From Pseudophaeobacter sp. (lineage in GTDB: Bacteria > Pseudomonadota > Alphaproteobacteria > Rhodobacterales > Rhodobacteraceae), in NCBI GenBank assembly GCA_027019165.1, contig JALUXC010000024.1:248001-312000 (forward strand): a DNA stretch of 64,000 bases, in the 5' to 3' direction. Of the stretch, positions 19,715 to 29,674 are shown in pieces (the first letter of the stretch is position 1; every line of letters begins with the position of its first letter). The notes under the pieces were generated by a model. It was not told where the DNA came from, ran no database searches, and saw nothing but the letters and a program-made list of their open reading frames with translations. Position numbers and translations under genes: made by a program.

Positions 19715-20206
19715 ATGGTCACAGCACAGTCTCCGGCCGATCTTTTGCCGCTGGAAGAGATCATCCAGTATTCCGGCCTTGAGTTCATGCAAGGCATTCT
19801 GGATGGAAAGCTACCCGGCCCGCCCATCGGAGCGCAGCTCGGCTACAAGCTCCATGAGGTCAGCGAAGGGCGCGCGGTGTTCCGGGGCACGCCTGAGTTT
19901 TCCTACACCAATCCTATGGGCACGGTGCACGGCGGCTGGTACGGCACCCTTCTGGACAGCGCCATGGCCTGCGCGGTGATGACTCGCGTGCCCAAGGGCT
20001 CGGCCTATACAACGCTGGAATACAAGATCAACATCCTGCGCTCGATCCCCCTGGGGATGACGGTGGACTGCATTGGCGTGACAGATCATGTGGGCCGCTC
20101 CACCGGCATTGCCCACGGAGAGATCCGCGGCGTCGAGGATGGCAAGCTTTATGCCACCGGATCAACCACCTGCATCGTGATGAAGCTTCCGACGCCAAAG
20201 AGCTAG
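19715..20206 (+). CDS. PaaI/hotdog-fold thioesterase
   Basis: 163 residues from the ATG at 19715, which has GAGG six bases upstream. The hotdog-fold motif NPMGTVHGGWYGTLLDSAMACAV carries the HGG and acidic residue typical of PaaI/YdiI-type acyl-CoA thioesterases, followed by TLEYKINILRSI. It probably hydrolyses an aromatic or short-chain acyl-CoA; the substrate is unknown. It is convergent with the DUF2235 gene, with only 19 bases between their stops. Confidence 0.85.
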   Translation: MVTAQSPADLLPLEEIIQYSGLEFMQGILDGKLPGPPIGAQLGYKLHEVSEGRAVFRGTPEFSYTNPMGTVHGGWYGTLLDSAMACAVMTRVPKGSAYTTLEYKINILRSIPLGMTVDCIGVTDHVGRSTGIAHGEIRGVEDGKLYATGSTTCIVMKLPTPKS

Positions 20207-20225
20207 ACGGATTCGCCTTTGCGTT

Positions 20226-21308
20226 TCAGCGCGCGGCGCGGGAAGGCCAGAACATGCGCCAGGCCGATCGCGGTTCCCTGATCACATAGCCCTTGGCGCT
20301 GCTGTGCAGCCGCTCACTGGGGTCTTGCCCAACACGTCGCCTGCTGCGCAGGACAAAGATCTTGCCCCATCCCCGCCAGGTTCCTACAGAGGGGGCACCG
20401 GGATCCACATGGAACCGCATCCGCCAGTCCTGCGGCAGCGGCAGGCCGCAGTCCTCGGCCTTTTCGAGCATCCAGACGAGCGAGAGATTGGCAAGCGGGC
20501 GGGCCTCTTCGTTGCCGCCGAGCTGACCGCCCACATCCCCGTGGGCGCCTCGGAACCACATCTGTTCGACCCGGCCATTAAAATCATCCTCACAGGACCA
20601 CAGGACCGGTGCAAAAACATCACGCGTCTCATCCAGCGCGAGGGCGTGATAGCCATTCTTCACATGGGGGCCCAGCTTGTCGTTGTGAAACCCATGCGGA
20701 TCCTTGGCCCAGCGCCACAGGATCGGCAGACGAAAGCCCAGCGCCTTGACCGTGTCCCAAACGCCGATCATCTCGATCCGGGTCTCGCCATGGCAATAGG
20801 CATCGTGAAAGGCGCGGGCCACCTCGGGATCCAACCCTTCCTGATAGTGGCGATAAGCGGTGCGGATGTTGCGCTCGGTCGCGTGTTCGGGGCGCAAAAG
20901 GCCAACCTCACCGATCACTCCGGCCAATGATCGCACCGCATAGGCGCCGCGGCTGTAGCCAATCAGGTAGATGCTGTCGCCGGGCCGATAGCGTGAGGCA
21001 AGATAGCCATAGGCGCGACGGATCTGCCGGTTGATGCCCTTGCCGACGATCACGTCGCGGGCGCTGGACCAGCCGTTCCACTGCACACCGCATTCATAGA
21101 AAACAGACACCTGTGGCCCCATTTCGCGGCAAAGCTGATAGGCTTGTCCGGCATGAGATTCATGGCCGGGCCGCAGGGAGGTCATGGTGCCATCCAGAAT
21201 GATCACATGGGCCTGCGGCCCGCGCATCGCGGTCTCACCGGAGTGCTCGGACCGCAAAGGCCGTCCGAGCCATCCAAGCAGACGTTTACTCAGCCGCGAT
21301 AGTGTCAT
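20226..21308 (-). CDS. DUF2235 alpha/beta-hydrolase
   Basis: 360 residues. It carries the DUF2235 signature: an N-terminal HVIILDGT strand, the nucleophile elbow IGYSRGAYAVRSLAG (Ser119), MIGVWDTVKALG and WFRGAHGDVGG with the probable catalytic His. The family includes phospholipase effectors of type VI secretion and many cytoplasmic hydrolases. No T6SS genes are near, so a lipase-like housekeeping function is as likely. The start overlaps the 3' end of the molybdopterin-subunit gene by 23 bases, which suggests co-transcription. Confidence 0.8.
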   Translation of the reverse strand: MTLSRLSKRLLGWLGRPLRSEHSGETAMRGPQAHVIILDGTMTSLRPGHESHAGQAYQLCREMGPQVSVFYECGVQWNGWSSARDVIVGKGINRQIRRAYGYLASRYRPGDSIYLIGYSRGAYAVRSLAGVIGEVGLLRPEHATERNIRTAYRHYQEGLDPEVARAFHDAYCHGETRIEMIGVWDTVKALGFRLPILWRWAKDPHGFHNDKLGPHVKNGYHALALDETRDVFAPVLWSCEDDFNGRVEQMWFRGAHGDVGGQLGGNEEARPLANLSLVWMLEKAEDCGLPLPQDWRMRFHVDPGAPSVGTWRGWGKIFVLRSRRRVGQDPSERLHSSAKGYVIREPRSAWRMFWPSRAAR

Positions 21309-23583
21309 CCTGCAGTACTTCCCATAGTCTCAGCGGTGTGAACGGCATGTCCATCTGGCGCACGCCGCGCACCCAGACCGCATCCTGCACCGCGTTGGCA
21401 ACCGCCGCCATGGCGCCCACCGTTCCGGCCTCTCCACAGCCCTTCATCCCCATCGGGTTCTGGGTGGAGGGGACGGCTTCTGTCGCAAATCCCATCATGG
21501 GCACATCAGAGGCCCTCGGCATGGCATAGTCCATGAACGATGCCGTGAGCAGTTGCCCCTCGCTGTCGTAGACAACCCGTTCCAGCATGGCCTGCCCCAG
21601 CCCCTGGGCAACGCCGCCATGCACCTGTCCCTCGGCCAGAGCCGGGTTAATCAGATTGCCAAAGTCATCAACCACCGTATAGCGATCCACCTGTGACGAT
21701 CCGGTTTCGGGGTCGATAACCACCTCGCAGATATGGGCCCCGTTCGGATAGGAACGCCCCGGCAGCGTGGCCCGCGCCGCGTGACGCAGCAGATCGGTGC
21801 GCCCTTGCGCGCGGGCCATCTCGGCTGCTTCGACAAAGGTCGGGGTCAAGTTGGAGCCCGGCGCGCGGAATGTCTCGCCATCAAAGTCGACGGCGTCTTC
21901 CTCGACGCCCATTTCCTCTGCCAGGAAGGGCGTGAAGGCCGCAATTATCGCGTCCACTGTCGCCAAGGTCGCATTGGCCTGCGTCGTTACCGAGCGCGAT
22001 CCGCCCGTGCCGCCGCCGCGCGCGATCCGGTCACTGTCGCCCTGCACCACGGTAATCTGCTCTGCCGGGATGCCGGTCTGATCGGCAAGGAACTGAGCAT
22101 AAACGGTTTCATGCCCCTGACCGTTGCTTTGCGTGCCGACATAGATGTTCACCCGGCCGTCCTCCAGAAACTCCACTTCCGCGCCTTCCGAAGGATCGCC
22201 CAAAATGCTTTCGATATAGTAACAAAGCCCCACGCCGCGCAGCAGGCCCTTGGCGGCATCCGCCGCCTTGCGGGTTTCATAGCCTGCAAGATCCGCCTCT
22301 TCGGCGGCGCGGTCCAGCACCCGGTTGAAGTCGCCCACATCGTAGCTTTCCCCCACAACAGTCGCGTAAGGAAAGGCATCGGGCGCGATAAAGTTGCGGC
22401 GGCGCAGCTCAAGCGGATCCACACCCAGCTCGCGCGCGGCGCGGTCCATCACCCGCTCCAGCACATAGATCGCCTCGGGGCGCCCTGCCCCGCGATAGGC
22501 ATCCACCTGCGTTGTGTTGGTGTAGATCCCCTCAGAGCGCAGCCAGGCGGTCTTGATGTCATAAACGCCCGTCAGGACCCGGCTGAACAGCGTGGTCTGG
22601 ATGATCTGCCCGAAGGGTGCATTATAGGCCCCGAGGTTGCACTGAGTCTGAACACGGTAGGCGGTGATTTTCAGGTTTTCATCAAAGGCCATCTCAGCCA
22701 GTGACGTCAGATCGCGCCCGCCATTGTCGGACAGCATGGATTCGGAGCGGTCCCCCATCCACAGAACCGGACGTCCCAGAACCATCGCCGCATGAGCCAC
22801 GGCGTAATACTCCGGGTAGGGCTGCGCCTTCATACCAAAGCCGCCGCCCACGTCTGGCGTGACGACATGAACCTGCTCTTCATCAAGGCACAGTTTCTTG
22901 GCAAGGTTGGCTTTGACGCCCCAAACGCCCTGCCCGCCAAAGGTAAAGTGAAGACGCGCATCGCGCCAATCGGCAAAACAGCCGCGCGGCTCCATCGAAT
23001 TGACGATGATGCGGTTGTCATCAACCTGCAGCGACACAGTGTGTGCCGCCTTGGCAAAGGCTTCTTCAGTAGCCGCCTCATCGCCAATGCCCCAGTCAAA
23101 GGCGCGGTTGTCGGGCACATCAGGATGCAAAGGCTCGCCGCCCGGCGCGATGTCGAGTTTTACCGGCAGATCGTCAATATCCAATTCAATCATCTCACCG
23201 GCATCGCGCGCCTGATCAAGGGTATCAGCCACAACCACGGCAATCGGCTCCCCCACGTGACGCACGCGGTCATGGGCCAGCATCGGACGATGCGGCGCAG
23301 AGGCGCTGCTGCCGTCCCGGTTCTTGATCAGGATCCCGTCGATGCCAGTGTCATATCCGGCCTCAACAAAATCCTGATAGGTCACGACCATATGCACGCC
23401 ATCCGCCGCGCGGGCATCGTCAACATTGAGGGTAGTGATCACCCCATGGGCCACCGGGCTGCGCAGGACCCATGTCCGCAGCGCGCCTTTTGGTGCCGCA
23501 TCCTCGATATATTGCCCGTGACCGGTCAAAAACCGGACATCTTCGGTGCGTTTGACTGGCTGGCTTTTCCCGAATTTCTGCAT
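21286..23583 (-). CDS. CODH/xanthine dehydrogenase-type molybdopterin-binding large subunit (form II)
   Basis: 765 residues, the normal size for CoxL-like subunits. It begins with the VKRTEDVRFLTGHGQYIED segment and carries GGGFGMK near residue 250, the active-site loop DAYRGAGRPEA and GTGGSRSV. AYRGAGR is the form II pattern; true aerobic CO dehydrogenases have AYRCSFR. Such subunits bind Mo-MCD and hydroxylate heterocycles or aldehydes. The small [2Fe-2S] and medium FAD subunits usually encoded next to it are absent on both sides, so it must borrow partners encoded elsewhere. The substrate is unknown. Confidence 0.88.
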   Translation of the reverse strand: MQKFGKSQPVKRTEDVRFLTGHGQYIEDAAPKGALRTWVLRSPVAHGVITTLNVDDARAADGVHMVVTYQDFVEAGYDTGIDGILIKNRDGSSASAPHRPMLAHDRVRHVGEPIAVVVADTLDQARDAGEMIELDIDDLPVKLDIAPGGEPLHPDVPDNRAFDWGIGDEAATEEAFAKAAHTVSLQVDDNRIIVNSMEPRGCFADWRDARLHFTFGGQGVWGVKANLAKKLCLDEEQVHVVTPDVGGGFGMKAQPYPEYYAVAHAAMVLGRPVLWMGDRSESMLSDNGGRDLTSLAEMAFDENLKITAYRVQTQCNLGAYNAPFGQIIQTTLFSRVLTGVYDIKTAWLRSEGIYTNTTQVDAYRGAGRPEAIYVLERVMDRAARELGVDPLELRRRNFIAPDAFPYATVVGESYDVGDFNRVLDRAAEEADLAGYETRKAADAAKGLLRGVGLCYYIESILGDPSEGAEVEFLEDGRVNIYVGTQSNGQGHETVYAQFLADQTGIPAEQITVVQGDSDRIARGGGTGGSRSVTTQANATLATVDAIIAAFTPFLAEEMGVEEDAVDFDGETFRAPGSNLTPTFVEAAEMARAQGRTDLLRHAARATLPGRSYPNGAHICEVVIDPETGSSQVDRYTVVDDFGNLINPALAEGQVHGGVAQGLGQAMLERVVYDSEGQLLTASFMDYAMPRASDVPMMGFATEAVPSTQNPMGMKGCGEAGTVGAMAAVANAVQDAVWVRGVRQMDMPFTPLRLWEVLQDDTIAAE

Positions 23584-23626
23584 GCTCTTCCCCTCCGCGC
23601 GCGTGGTGCTTGCTTTGGGGCCGACA

Positions 23627-24784
23627 TTAGCCTGCGCGGCCAGCTTGTCCAGAGAGCGAGATCACCGTCGCCACATCAGAGAGCCCGTAGCCGTTGAACT
23701 GCGTGCTCATGGCCGAAGAATAGGCACCAAGACCGGGAAAGAGCACATAGTCGCCGATCTTGCTGTCTTCGGGCAGCGGCAGGCCATCCGGCAAACGATC
23801 CAGACTGTCGCAGGTGGGACCAAAGACAATGCGGGGTTTGCGCGCTGCAGACCTATGCTGCCCGTCGGCGCTGACCACCTCGACACGCCCCGGCAGGCCC
23901 ATGTCGCGGATGTCGACAAGGCCGCCATAGATCCCGTCGTTGAGGTAGACCACCTCGCCCTCCTTGCGCAGCCCCTTGATGCGGGCGGCAAGCGTAAAGG
24001 CTTCGGAGACCATGGCCCGGCCCGGCTCACAAATCAGCTGAGGCGCATCGTCGCCGAACGCCTCTCGCACGGCGGCGCCAATCGTGGCAAAGACACTTTC
24101 CAGATCCGGCGCGGTGCCGTTTCGGTTGGCTGCAAAGCCGCCGCCTACGTTGAGCCGCTCCACTTTGACTCCGGCCAAAGCGACGATCCGGCGCGCCGCA
24201 TGGACATATTCGACCCAGGCCGCAGCATCTTCGCATTGCGTGCCGGGATGGAAACACAAGGCAGGCGTCCAGCCCATCGCGGCCACGGCTTTCAACAATT
24301 CCACCGCCTCTTCCGGGGTTGCACCGAATTTGCTGCCGAAATCATAGGCCGCGCCCGCAACCGGCAGGGCAAAACGCACCGCAATCTCGCAGGCCCTCGG
24401 CACATCGCGCAGCTTGTCCAGCTCGCTGGCGTCATCCACCGACCAGCTGGCAACCCCGTGCGCGATCCCGGCGGCAATTTCCGCCTCTGAGCGAACCGGG
24501 TTGTTGTAGTGCATCACCGCATCCGTACTGGCCGTACGCACCGCCTCCATTTCAGCGGGCGAGGCCACATCAAAGGCCGAGACACCCGCTGCCACCAGGT
24601 TGGAGAGCACCGCCGGATGCGGGTTGGCCTTGACCGCATAGGTCACCAGTCCCGGAAAGCCACGCAGAAACCGCTCCGCCGTCTGATGCAACACCTGCGG
24701 CGCAAAATAGAGGATCGGATGATCCGGGGCGCGGCGCGCAAGGTGGGTTTCAGGGTCAAGCCAGAGCGGGGGGATATGCTGCAT
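23627..24784 (-). CDS. Type III PLP-dependent ornithine/lysine-type decarboxylase
   Basis: 385 residues from the ATG at 24784; a GTG at 24844 would add 20 residues. The fold-III (alanine-racemase-like) motifs are clear: TYAVKAN with the PLP lysine, HPGTQC, NVGGGFAANR, LICEPGRAMV and FGPTCDSLDRL, where the Cys-Asp pair is the catalytic and substrate-binding element of eukaryote-type ornithine decarboxylases. It should make putrescine (or cadaverine) from ornithine (or lysine). A divergent Lrp-type regulator shares its promoter region. The polyamine catabolic genes further on fit the same metabolite. Confidence 0.85.
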   Translation of the reverse strand: MQHIPPLWLDPETHLARRAPDHPILYFAPQVLHQTAERFLRGFPGLVTYAVKANPHPAVLSNLVAAGVSAFDVASPAEMEAVRTASTDAVMHYNNPVRSEAEIAAGIAHGVASWSVDDASELDKLRDVPRACEIAVRFALPVAGAAYDFGSKFGATPEEAVELLKAVAAMGWTPALCFHPGTQCEDAAAWVEYVHAARRIVALAGVKVERLNVGGGFAANRNGTAPDLESVFATIGAAVREAFGDDAPQLICEPGRAMVSEAFTLAARIKGLRKEGEVVYLNDGIYGGLVDIRDMGLPGRVEVVSADGQHRSAARKPRIVFGPTCDSLDRLPDGLPLPEDSKIGDYVLFPGLGAYSSAMSTQFNGYGLSDVATVISLSGQAGRAG

Positions 24785-24866
24785 CGAAAACGGGACCTCG
24801 GTTGGATAGTCAGTACGTGTTTGCGGTGTTTTTGTCAGTTTCACCCTTTTCCACGTCGATTTCCCT

Positions 24867-24902
24867 CGTCACTTTTCATATAGTGACGGAAACTTCCGTC
24901 AC
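24867..24902. promoter_or_regulatory. Palindromic operator between decarboxylase and Lrp/AsnC genes
   Basis: GTGACGGAAACTTCCGTCAC at 24883-24902 is a perfect palindrome with 9-base arms and a 2-base spacer. A third half-site, CGTCAC at 24867-24872, forms a second inverted repeat with the left arm. The last base is 16 bases before the regulator's start codon, as expected for autoregulation and control of the divergent decarboxylase. Confidence 0.6.
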
Positions 24903-24917
24903 TTCGAAAGGCCGCCA

Positions 24918-25361
24918 GTGCAAATCGACGAAACAGACCGACAGCTTCTTACGCTCTTGCGGGACAATGCCCGCAGATCCGTCGCCGAGCTTGCCCGGCA
25001 CCTGGGGCTGGCGCGCACCACGGTGCAAACCCGGATCGAACGGCTGGAGACCCTTGGCGTGATCTCGGGCTATACGCTGAAACTGTCGCCCGCCGTGCGC
25101 CCGCCCCTACAGGCCACGGTGCTGATTTCGATCGAGCCACGCAGCGGCCCCGAGGTTTTGGCCCGGTTGCGCGGCCTGCCGGGGGTTGAGATCGTCCATA
25201 CCACGTCGGGGCGGTTCGACCTTTTGGCGCAGGTGGTGGCACAGACTACGGATGAGCTGGATGAAACCATCGATCGCATCGGCGAAGCGCGCGGAGTGCG
25301 ATCTTCGGAAAGCCTGATCCATCTGGCCACAAAACTGGACCGCAGCGGCGCGCGCGGCTAG
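24918..25361 (+). CDS. Lrp/AsnC family regulator
   Basis: 147 residues starting at GTG 24918. The N-terminal HTH (DETDRQLLTLLRDNARRSVAELARHLGLARTTVQTRIERLETLGVI) and a RAM domain with HTTSGRFDLLAQV are normal for the family. It is divergent from the PLP decarboxylase and preceded by a strong palindrome, so it very likely controls that gene and itself. The effector may be ornithine, lysine or a polyamine, inferred from the neighbour only. Confidence 0.85.
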   Translation: MQIDETDRQLLTLLRDNARRSVAELARHLGLARTTVQTRIERLETLGVISGYTLKLSPAVRPPLQATVLISIEPRSGPEVLARLRGLPGVEIVHTTSGRFDLLAQVVAQTTDELDETIDRIGEARGVRSSESLIHLATKLDRSGARG

Positions 25362-25639
25362 GGCAGCAGAGCCTCAACAAGAGCCTTCAAAACGCTGGGA
25401 AATAGTGCGCCCGGCCAACTTTGCAGTTTCCCGCATCAAAGCCCGGCCGGGCGGCTTAGTGAATTGCGGGAGGAGGGATGGGCCCGCTGTTCTCTTCATG
25501 AATCAGACTACCCGCCACCCGTTAAGCCCGCGTTACCGTTGCGATCCTTTGTGCCGTTTTGCCTTCCCACTTTCCCTTTGCCGCCCCCTTCTGTAAGGGA
25601 GGGAGCGATCCGAAATGACACGCACGCAGGACCAAACCG

Positions 25640-28600
25640 ATGGCGATGGAAAAGACATTCAACGCAGCCGAGGCGGAAAGCCGCCTTTATGACGCCTGGG
25701 AAAAGGCCGGTTGCTTCAAGGCCGGCGCAAATGCCAAGCCCGAGGCCTCCACCTATTGCATCATGATCCCGCCGCCCAATGTCACCGGCGTTCTGCACAT
25801 GGGCCACGCCTTTAACAACACGCTGCAGGACATCCTGATCCGCTGGAAACGCATGCAGGGGTTCGACACGCTTTGGCAGCCGGGGCAAGACCATGCGGGC
25901 ATCGCCACCCAGATGGTGGTGGAGCGCGAACTTGCGAAAAACCAGCAGCCCTCGCGCGCTGAACTGGGGCGTGAAGCTTTCCTAGAAAAAGTCTGGGAGT
26001 GGAAAAGCCAGTCTGGCGGCACCATCGTCAATCAGCTCAAACGCCTTGGCGCCTCCTGTGACTGGTCGCGCAACGCCTTCACCATGTCCGGCGCCCCCGG
26101 TGCCCCCGAGGGTGAAGAGGGCAATTTCCACGACGCTGTCATCAAGGTTTTCGTGGATATGTACAACAAGGGCCTCATCTATCGCGGCAAGCGGCTGGTG
26201 AACTGGGACCCGCATTTCGAGACTGCAATCTCTGACCTTGAGGTGGAGAATATCGAGGTCGCGGGCCACATGTGGCACTTCAAATACCCGCTGGCCGGTG
26301 GTGCCACCTATACCTACGTCGAAAAGGACGAAGACGGGAACGTCACGCTGGAGGAGGAGCGCGATTACATCTCCATCGCCACCACCCGGCCCGAAACCAT
26401 GCTGGGCGATGGTGCGGTTGCCGTGCATCCCGATGACGCGCGCTATGCCCCCATCGTGGGCAAGCTGGTCGAAATCCCCGTCGGCCCCAAGGAACACCGC
26501 CGCCTGATCCCGATCATCACCGATGAATACCCCGATCCCGACTTTGGCTCGGGCGCGGTGAAGATCACCGGCGCCCATGACTTCAACGACTATCAGGTCG
26601 CGAAACGCGGCGGCATTCCGATGTACCGCCTGATGGACACCAAGGGCGCGATGCGCGCAGACGGCGCGCCATATGCCGAGGCGGCAATTATTGCTCTCGC
26701 AATTTCGCAAGACTACGTCGACCAAGGCGCATCATTCTCAGAAAACGAGATTGACCAAATTAATCTCGTTCCCGAAGACCTGCGGGGCCTTGACCGGTTT
26801 GAAGCGCGCAAAAAGGTGGTGGAGCAGATCACTGCCGAGGGCCTCGCCGTGATGGTCAAGGAGACCGCCAAGGACGAGGACGGCAACGAGGTCGAAACCC
26901 TGGTGCCGCTGGTCGAGAACAAGCCGATCATGCAGCCCTTTGGGGACCGTTCCAAAGTCGTGATCGAACCGATGCTAACCGACCAGTGGTTCGTGGATGC
27001 CGAAAAGGTCGTCGGCCCGGCGCTTGAGGCGGTGAAAGACGGCACCGTAAAGATCCTGCCGGAAAGCGGGGAAAAGACCTATTACCACTGGCTGGAAAAC
27101 ATCGAACCCTGGTGTATCTCCCGTCAACTGTGGTGGGGCCACCAGATTCCCGTTTGGTTTGGACCGAGCGAAAGGACCGTAACGGGGCACGGCTCCGACA
27201 AGGCCAAACAATTCTGTGCCTCCAGTCCTGAAGAAGCTCTGTGTCTCGCAACAGAATTTTATAATGGCAAACTCGGTCTCAGAGCCGAAATCGGATTTGC
27301 AACCAGCGGAATACCTGGCGAGACTTGGGAATACACGCATGCAAGTGCCGAAATTCCATGTTTCGTCGGACTACGTCGCGACCCCGATGTGCTCGACACC
27401 TGGTTCTCTTCCGGCCTTTGGCCCATCGGCACGCTAGGCTGGCCCGAGGATACCGAGGAGCTGAAAAAATACTTCCCGACCTCCACGCTGGTCACCGGAC
27501 AGGACATCCTTTTCTTCTGGGTGGCGCGCATGATGATGATGCAGCTCGCCGTCGTGGATCAGGTCCCGTTCGACACCGTCTACCTGCATGGCCTCGTGCG
27601 CGACGCCAAGGGCAAGAAGATGTCGAAATCCACCGGCAACGTGATCGACCCACTGGACATCATCGATGAATACGGTGCCGACGCGCTGCGGTTCACCAAT
27701 GCGGCCATGGCCTCCCTTGGCGGCGTGCTGAAGCTGGATATGCAGCGCATCGCGGGCTACCGGAACTTTGGCACCAAACTGTGGAACGCCGTGCGCTTTG
27801 CCGAGATGAACGAGGTCTTCACCGATGCGGTGCCGCAGAGCGGTGTGGCCGATCTGAAACCCGCGCAGGCCGTCAACGCCTGGATCATCGGCGAGACCGC
27901 CCGCGTGCGCGAAGAGGTGGATGCCGCAATGGAGGCTTTCCGTTTCAACGACGCAGCGCAGGCGCTCTATGCCTTTGTCTGGGGCAAGGTCTGCGACTGG
28001 TATGTGGAGCTGTCCAAACCGCTGCTCCAGGGCGAAGACACCGCCGCCCAGGCCGAGACCCGCGAGACCATGCGCTGGGTGATGGATCAGTGTCTGATCC
28101 TTTTGCACCCCATCATGCCCTTCATCACCGAAGAGCTGTGGGGGCAGACCGGCTCCCGCGCCAAGATGCTGGTGCACGCCGATTGGCCCACCTACACCGC
28201 CGCCGATCTGGTCAATGCCGAGGCCGACCGGGAAATCAACTGGGTCATTTCAGTGATCGAAAACACCCGCTCTGCCCGCGCCCAGATGCATGTGCCTGCA
28301 GGCCTGAAAGTGGCCATGCTGGTGACCGAAATCGACGCTGCCGCCCTGACCGCCTGGGACCGCAACGAGGCGCTGATCAAACGGCTTGCCCGTATCGATA
28401 GCCTGACCAAGGTGGACGCGCTGCCCAAGGGCTGTGTATCGATCTCGGCGCCCGGTGCCTCTTTTGGGCTGCCGCTCGCCGATATCATCGACATCGACGA
28501 GGAAAAGGCGCGCCTGGAAAAGACCCTTGGTAAGCTGGCCAAGGAACTGGGGGGGCTGCGGGGCCGTTTGAACAACCCCAAATTCGTCGCCTCCGCCCCG

Positions 28601-28699
28601 GATGAGGTGGTGGAAGAAGCGCGCGAAAACCTGGCCGCGCGCGAAGAGGAAGAGACCAAGATCAAAGAGGCGCTCGCCCGTCTTTCCGAGATAGGCTGA
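25640..28699 (+). CDS. valS: Valyl-tRNA synthetase
   Basis: 1019 residues. Class I signatures are [13 protein letters not shown] (HIGH motif at residues 53-56) and [10 protein letters not shown] (KMSKS at about 660). The editing domain, anticodon-binding region and C-terminal coiled coil ([24 protein letters not shown]) are present. Two internal segments, about 26685-26770 and 27165-27385, have lower GC and codon use unlike the rest of the gene. The second encodes [19 protein letters not shown] through EIPCFVGL before the conserved [13 protein letters not shown]. This suggests local recombination or relaxed insert regions. A terminator follows. Confidence 0.95.
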   Translation: MAMEKTFNAAEAESRLYDAWEKAGCFKAGANAKPEASTYCIMIPPPNVTGVLHMGHAFNNTLQDILIRWKRMQGFDTLWQPGQDHAGIATQMVVERELAKNQQPSRAELGREAFLEKVWEWKSQSGGTIVNQLKRLGASCDWSRNAFTMSGAPGAPEGEEGNFHDAVIKVFVDMYNKGLIYRGKRLVNWDPHFETAISDLEVENIEVAGHMWHFKYPLAGGATYTYVEKDEDGNVTLEEERDYISIATTRPETMLGDGAVAVHPDDARYAPIVGKLVEIPVGPKEHRRLIPIITDEYPDPDFGSGAVKITGAHDFNDYQVAKRGGIPMYRLMDTKGAMRADGAPYAEAAIIALAISQDYVDQGASFSENEIDQINLVPEDLRGLDRFEARKKVVEQITAEGLAVMVKETAKDEDGNEVETLVPLVENKPIMQPFGDRSKVVIEPMLTDQWFVDAEKVVGPALEAVKDGTVKILPESGEKTYYHWLENIEPWCISRQLWWGHQIPVWFGPSERTVTGHGSDKAKQFCASSPEEALCLATEFYNGKLGLRAEIGFATSGIPGETWEYTHASAEIPCFVGLRRDPDVLDTWFSSGLWPIGTLGWPEDTEELKKYFPTSTLVTGQDILFFWVARMMMMQLAVVDQVPFDTVYLHGLVRDAKGKKMSKSTGNVIDPLDIIDEYGADALRFTNAAMASLGGVLKLDMQRIAGYRNFGTKLWNAVRFAEMNEVFTDAVPQSGVADLKPAQAVNAWIIGETARVREEVDAAMEAFRFNDAAQALYAFVWGKVCDWYVELSKPLLQGEDTAAQAETRETMRWVMDQCLILLHPIMPFITEELWGQTGSRAKMLVHADWPTYTAADLVNAEADREINWVISVIENTRSARAQMHVPAGLKVAMLVTEIDAAALTAWDRNEALIKRLARIDSLTKVDALPKGCVSISAPGASFGLPLADIIDIDEEKARLEKTLGKLAKELGGLRGRLNNPKFVASAPDEVVEEARENLAAREEEETKIKEALARLSEIG

Positions 28700-28710
28700 C
28701 AACCAAAACA

Positions 28711-28740
28711 AAGCCGCCCGCCCCCAGGCGCGGGCGGCTT
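28711..28740 (+). terminator. Terminator hairpin after valS
   Basis: A perfect 11-bp stem (AAGCCGCCCGC / GCGGGCGGCTT) with an 8-base loop lies 12 bases past the valS stop; T-rich sequence follows after a short gap. Confidence 0.7.
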
Positions 28741-28874
28741 CCATTGAATTTGCTTGCTTTTTCTGACGTATTTTTGAGATTTTGAGAGAGGGAACGGGGA
28801 AAATCCGCCAAAGCCGGCCATTGTCTTTGCGCGCGTCCTGTTTCAGCTTGGCGAAAAACAAAAAAGGATTCCGT

Positions 28875-29168
28875 ATGCCAAAAGGATATTGGGTGGCCCA
28901 TGTCGATGTTGACGACATGGAGCGGTACAAGGACTACGTCGCAGCGAATGCGGCCCCTTTTGCGGAATATGGTGCCAAGTTCCTGGTCCGCGGTGGACCC
29001 AAGGAGGTGCGTGAAGGCCAGATGCGCGCCCGCACTGTTGTGATCGAGTTCAAGGATTTCGAGACCGCCAAGGCCTGTTATGATTCCGTCGCCTATCAGG
29101 ATGCCAAGGCCCTGCGCGATCCGGTCTCGACCGGGGATATGGAGATCATCGAAGGCTATGACGGCTGA
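28875..29168 (+). CDS. DUF1330 domain-containing protein
   Basis: 97 residues from the ATG at 28875 with GGA seven bases before it. The sequence (PKGYWVAHVDVDDMERYKDYVAANAAPFAEYGAKFLVRGG, ending MEIIEGYDG) is the ferredoxin-like DUF1330 fold related to dimeric alpha/beta-barrel proteins. The biochemical role is unknown. It lies alone between the valS terminator and the TerB genes. Confidence 0.85.
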   Translation: MPKGYWVAHVDVDDMERYKDYVAANAAPFAEYGAKFLVRGGPKEVREGQMRARTVVIEFKDFETAKACYDSVAYQDAKALRDPVSTGDMEIIEGYDG

Positions 29169-29209
29169 TCGCCGTTGGCCGCTGTTCATTTGCAGGGTAA
29201 TCTGACCTT

Positions 29210-29674
29210 ATGCTGAAAAAGTTTTTCCAGGCCTTCCGCCCGCCACAGCCCCCGGCCCTGCCGGACCCTGATGCCGAGCTGGCGCTTGGCGCATTGATGG
29301 TGCGCGTCGCGCAATCCGACCGGGACTATCAGCTGGAGGAGATCAGTCTGATCGACCGAATCCTGGCGCGGCTTTACCAGCACAATGCGATTGAGGCCGC
29401 AAAGGTTCGCGCCAATTGCGAAAAGCTGCATGCCGCCGCGCCCGAGACCGATACATTCGGTCGCCTGATCCGGGAAACCACCGGGCTTGAGGAACGTCTG
29501 GCTGCGCTGGATGCCCTGTGGGAAGTAGTTCTGGCCGACGGCAACGAACATGAGGGCGAAGTCAAGATCGTCGAAGATGCGCGCAAGGCCATGGGCCTGT
29601 CCTATGCCGACAGCCAGGCCGCACGAGAGCGTGCCCTGCAAAAGCTTGCTCCGGAGCGGGAGGATGCAAAATGA
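29210..29674 (+). CDS. TerB-family protein
   Basis: 154 residues, all-helical, with two acidic repeats of the TerB fold: MVRVAQSDRDYQLEEISLIDRIL near residue 28 and LWEVVLADGNEHEGEVKIVEDARKAMGL near residue 104. The Asp/Glu pattern suggests metal binding. Despite the name, a link to tellurite is not implied, since no other ter genes are near. The stop overlaps the ATG of a second TerB gene by four bases (ATGA), so the two are translationally coupled. Confidence 0.8.
   Translation: MLKKFFQAFRPPQPPALPDPDAELALGALMVRVAQSDRDYQLEEISLIDRILARLYQHNAIEAAKVRANCEKLHAAAPETDTFGRLIRETTGLEERLAALDALWEVVLADGNEHEGEVKIVEDARKAMGLSYADSQAARERALQKLAPEREDAK

Noticed and set aside
20226-21308. Type VI secretion phospholipase effector
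   Set aside because: DUF2235 is compatible, but there is no VgrG, PAAR, Hcp or immunity-like gene next to it.
21286-23583. True aerobic CO dehydrogenase
   Set aside because: The active-site loop reads AYRGAGR (form II) instead of AYRCSFR, and the other two subunits are missing.
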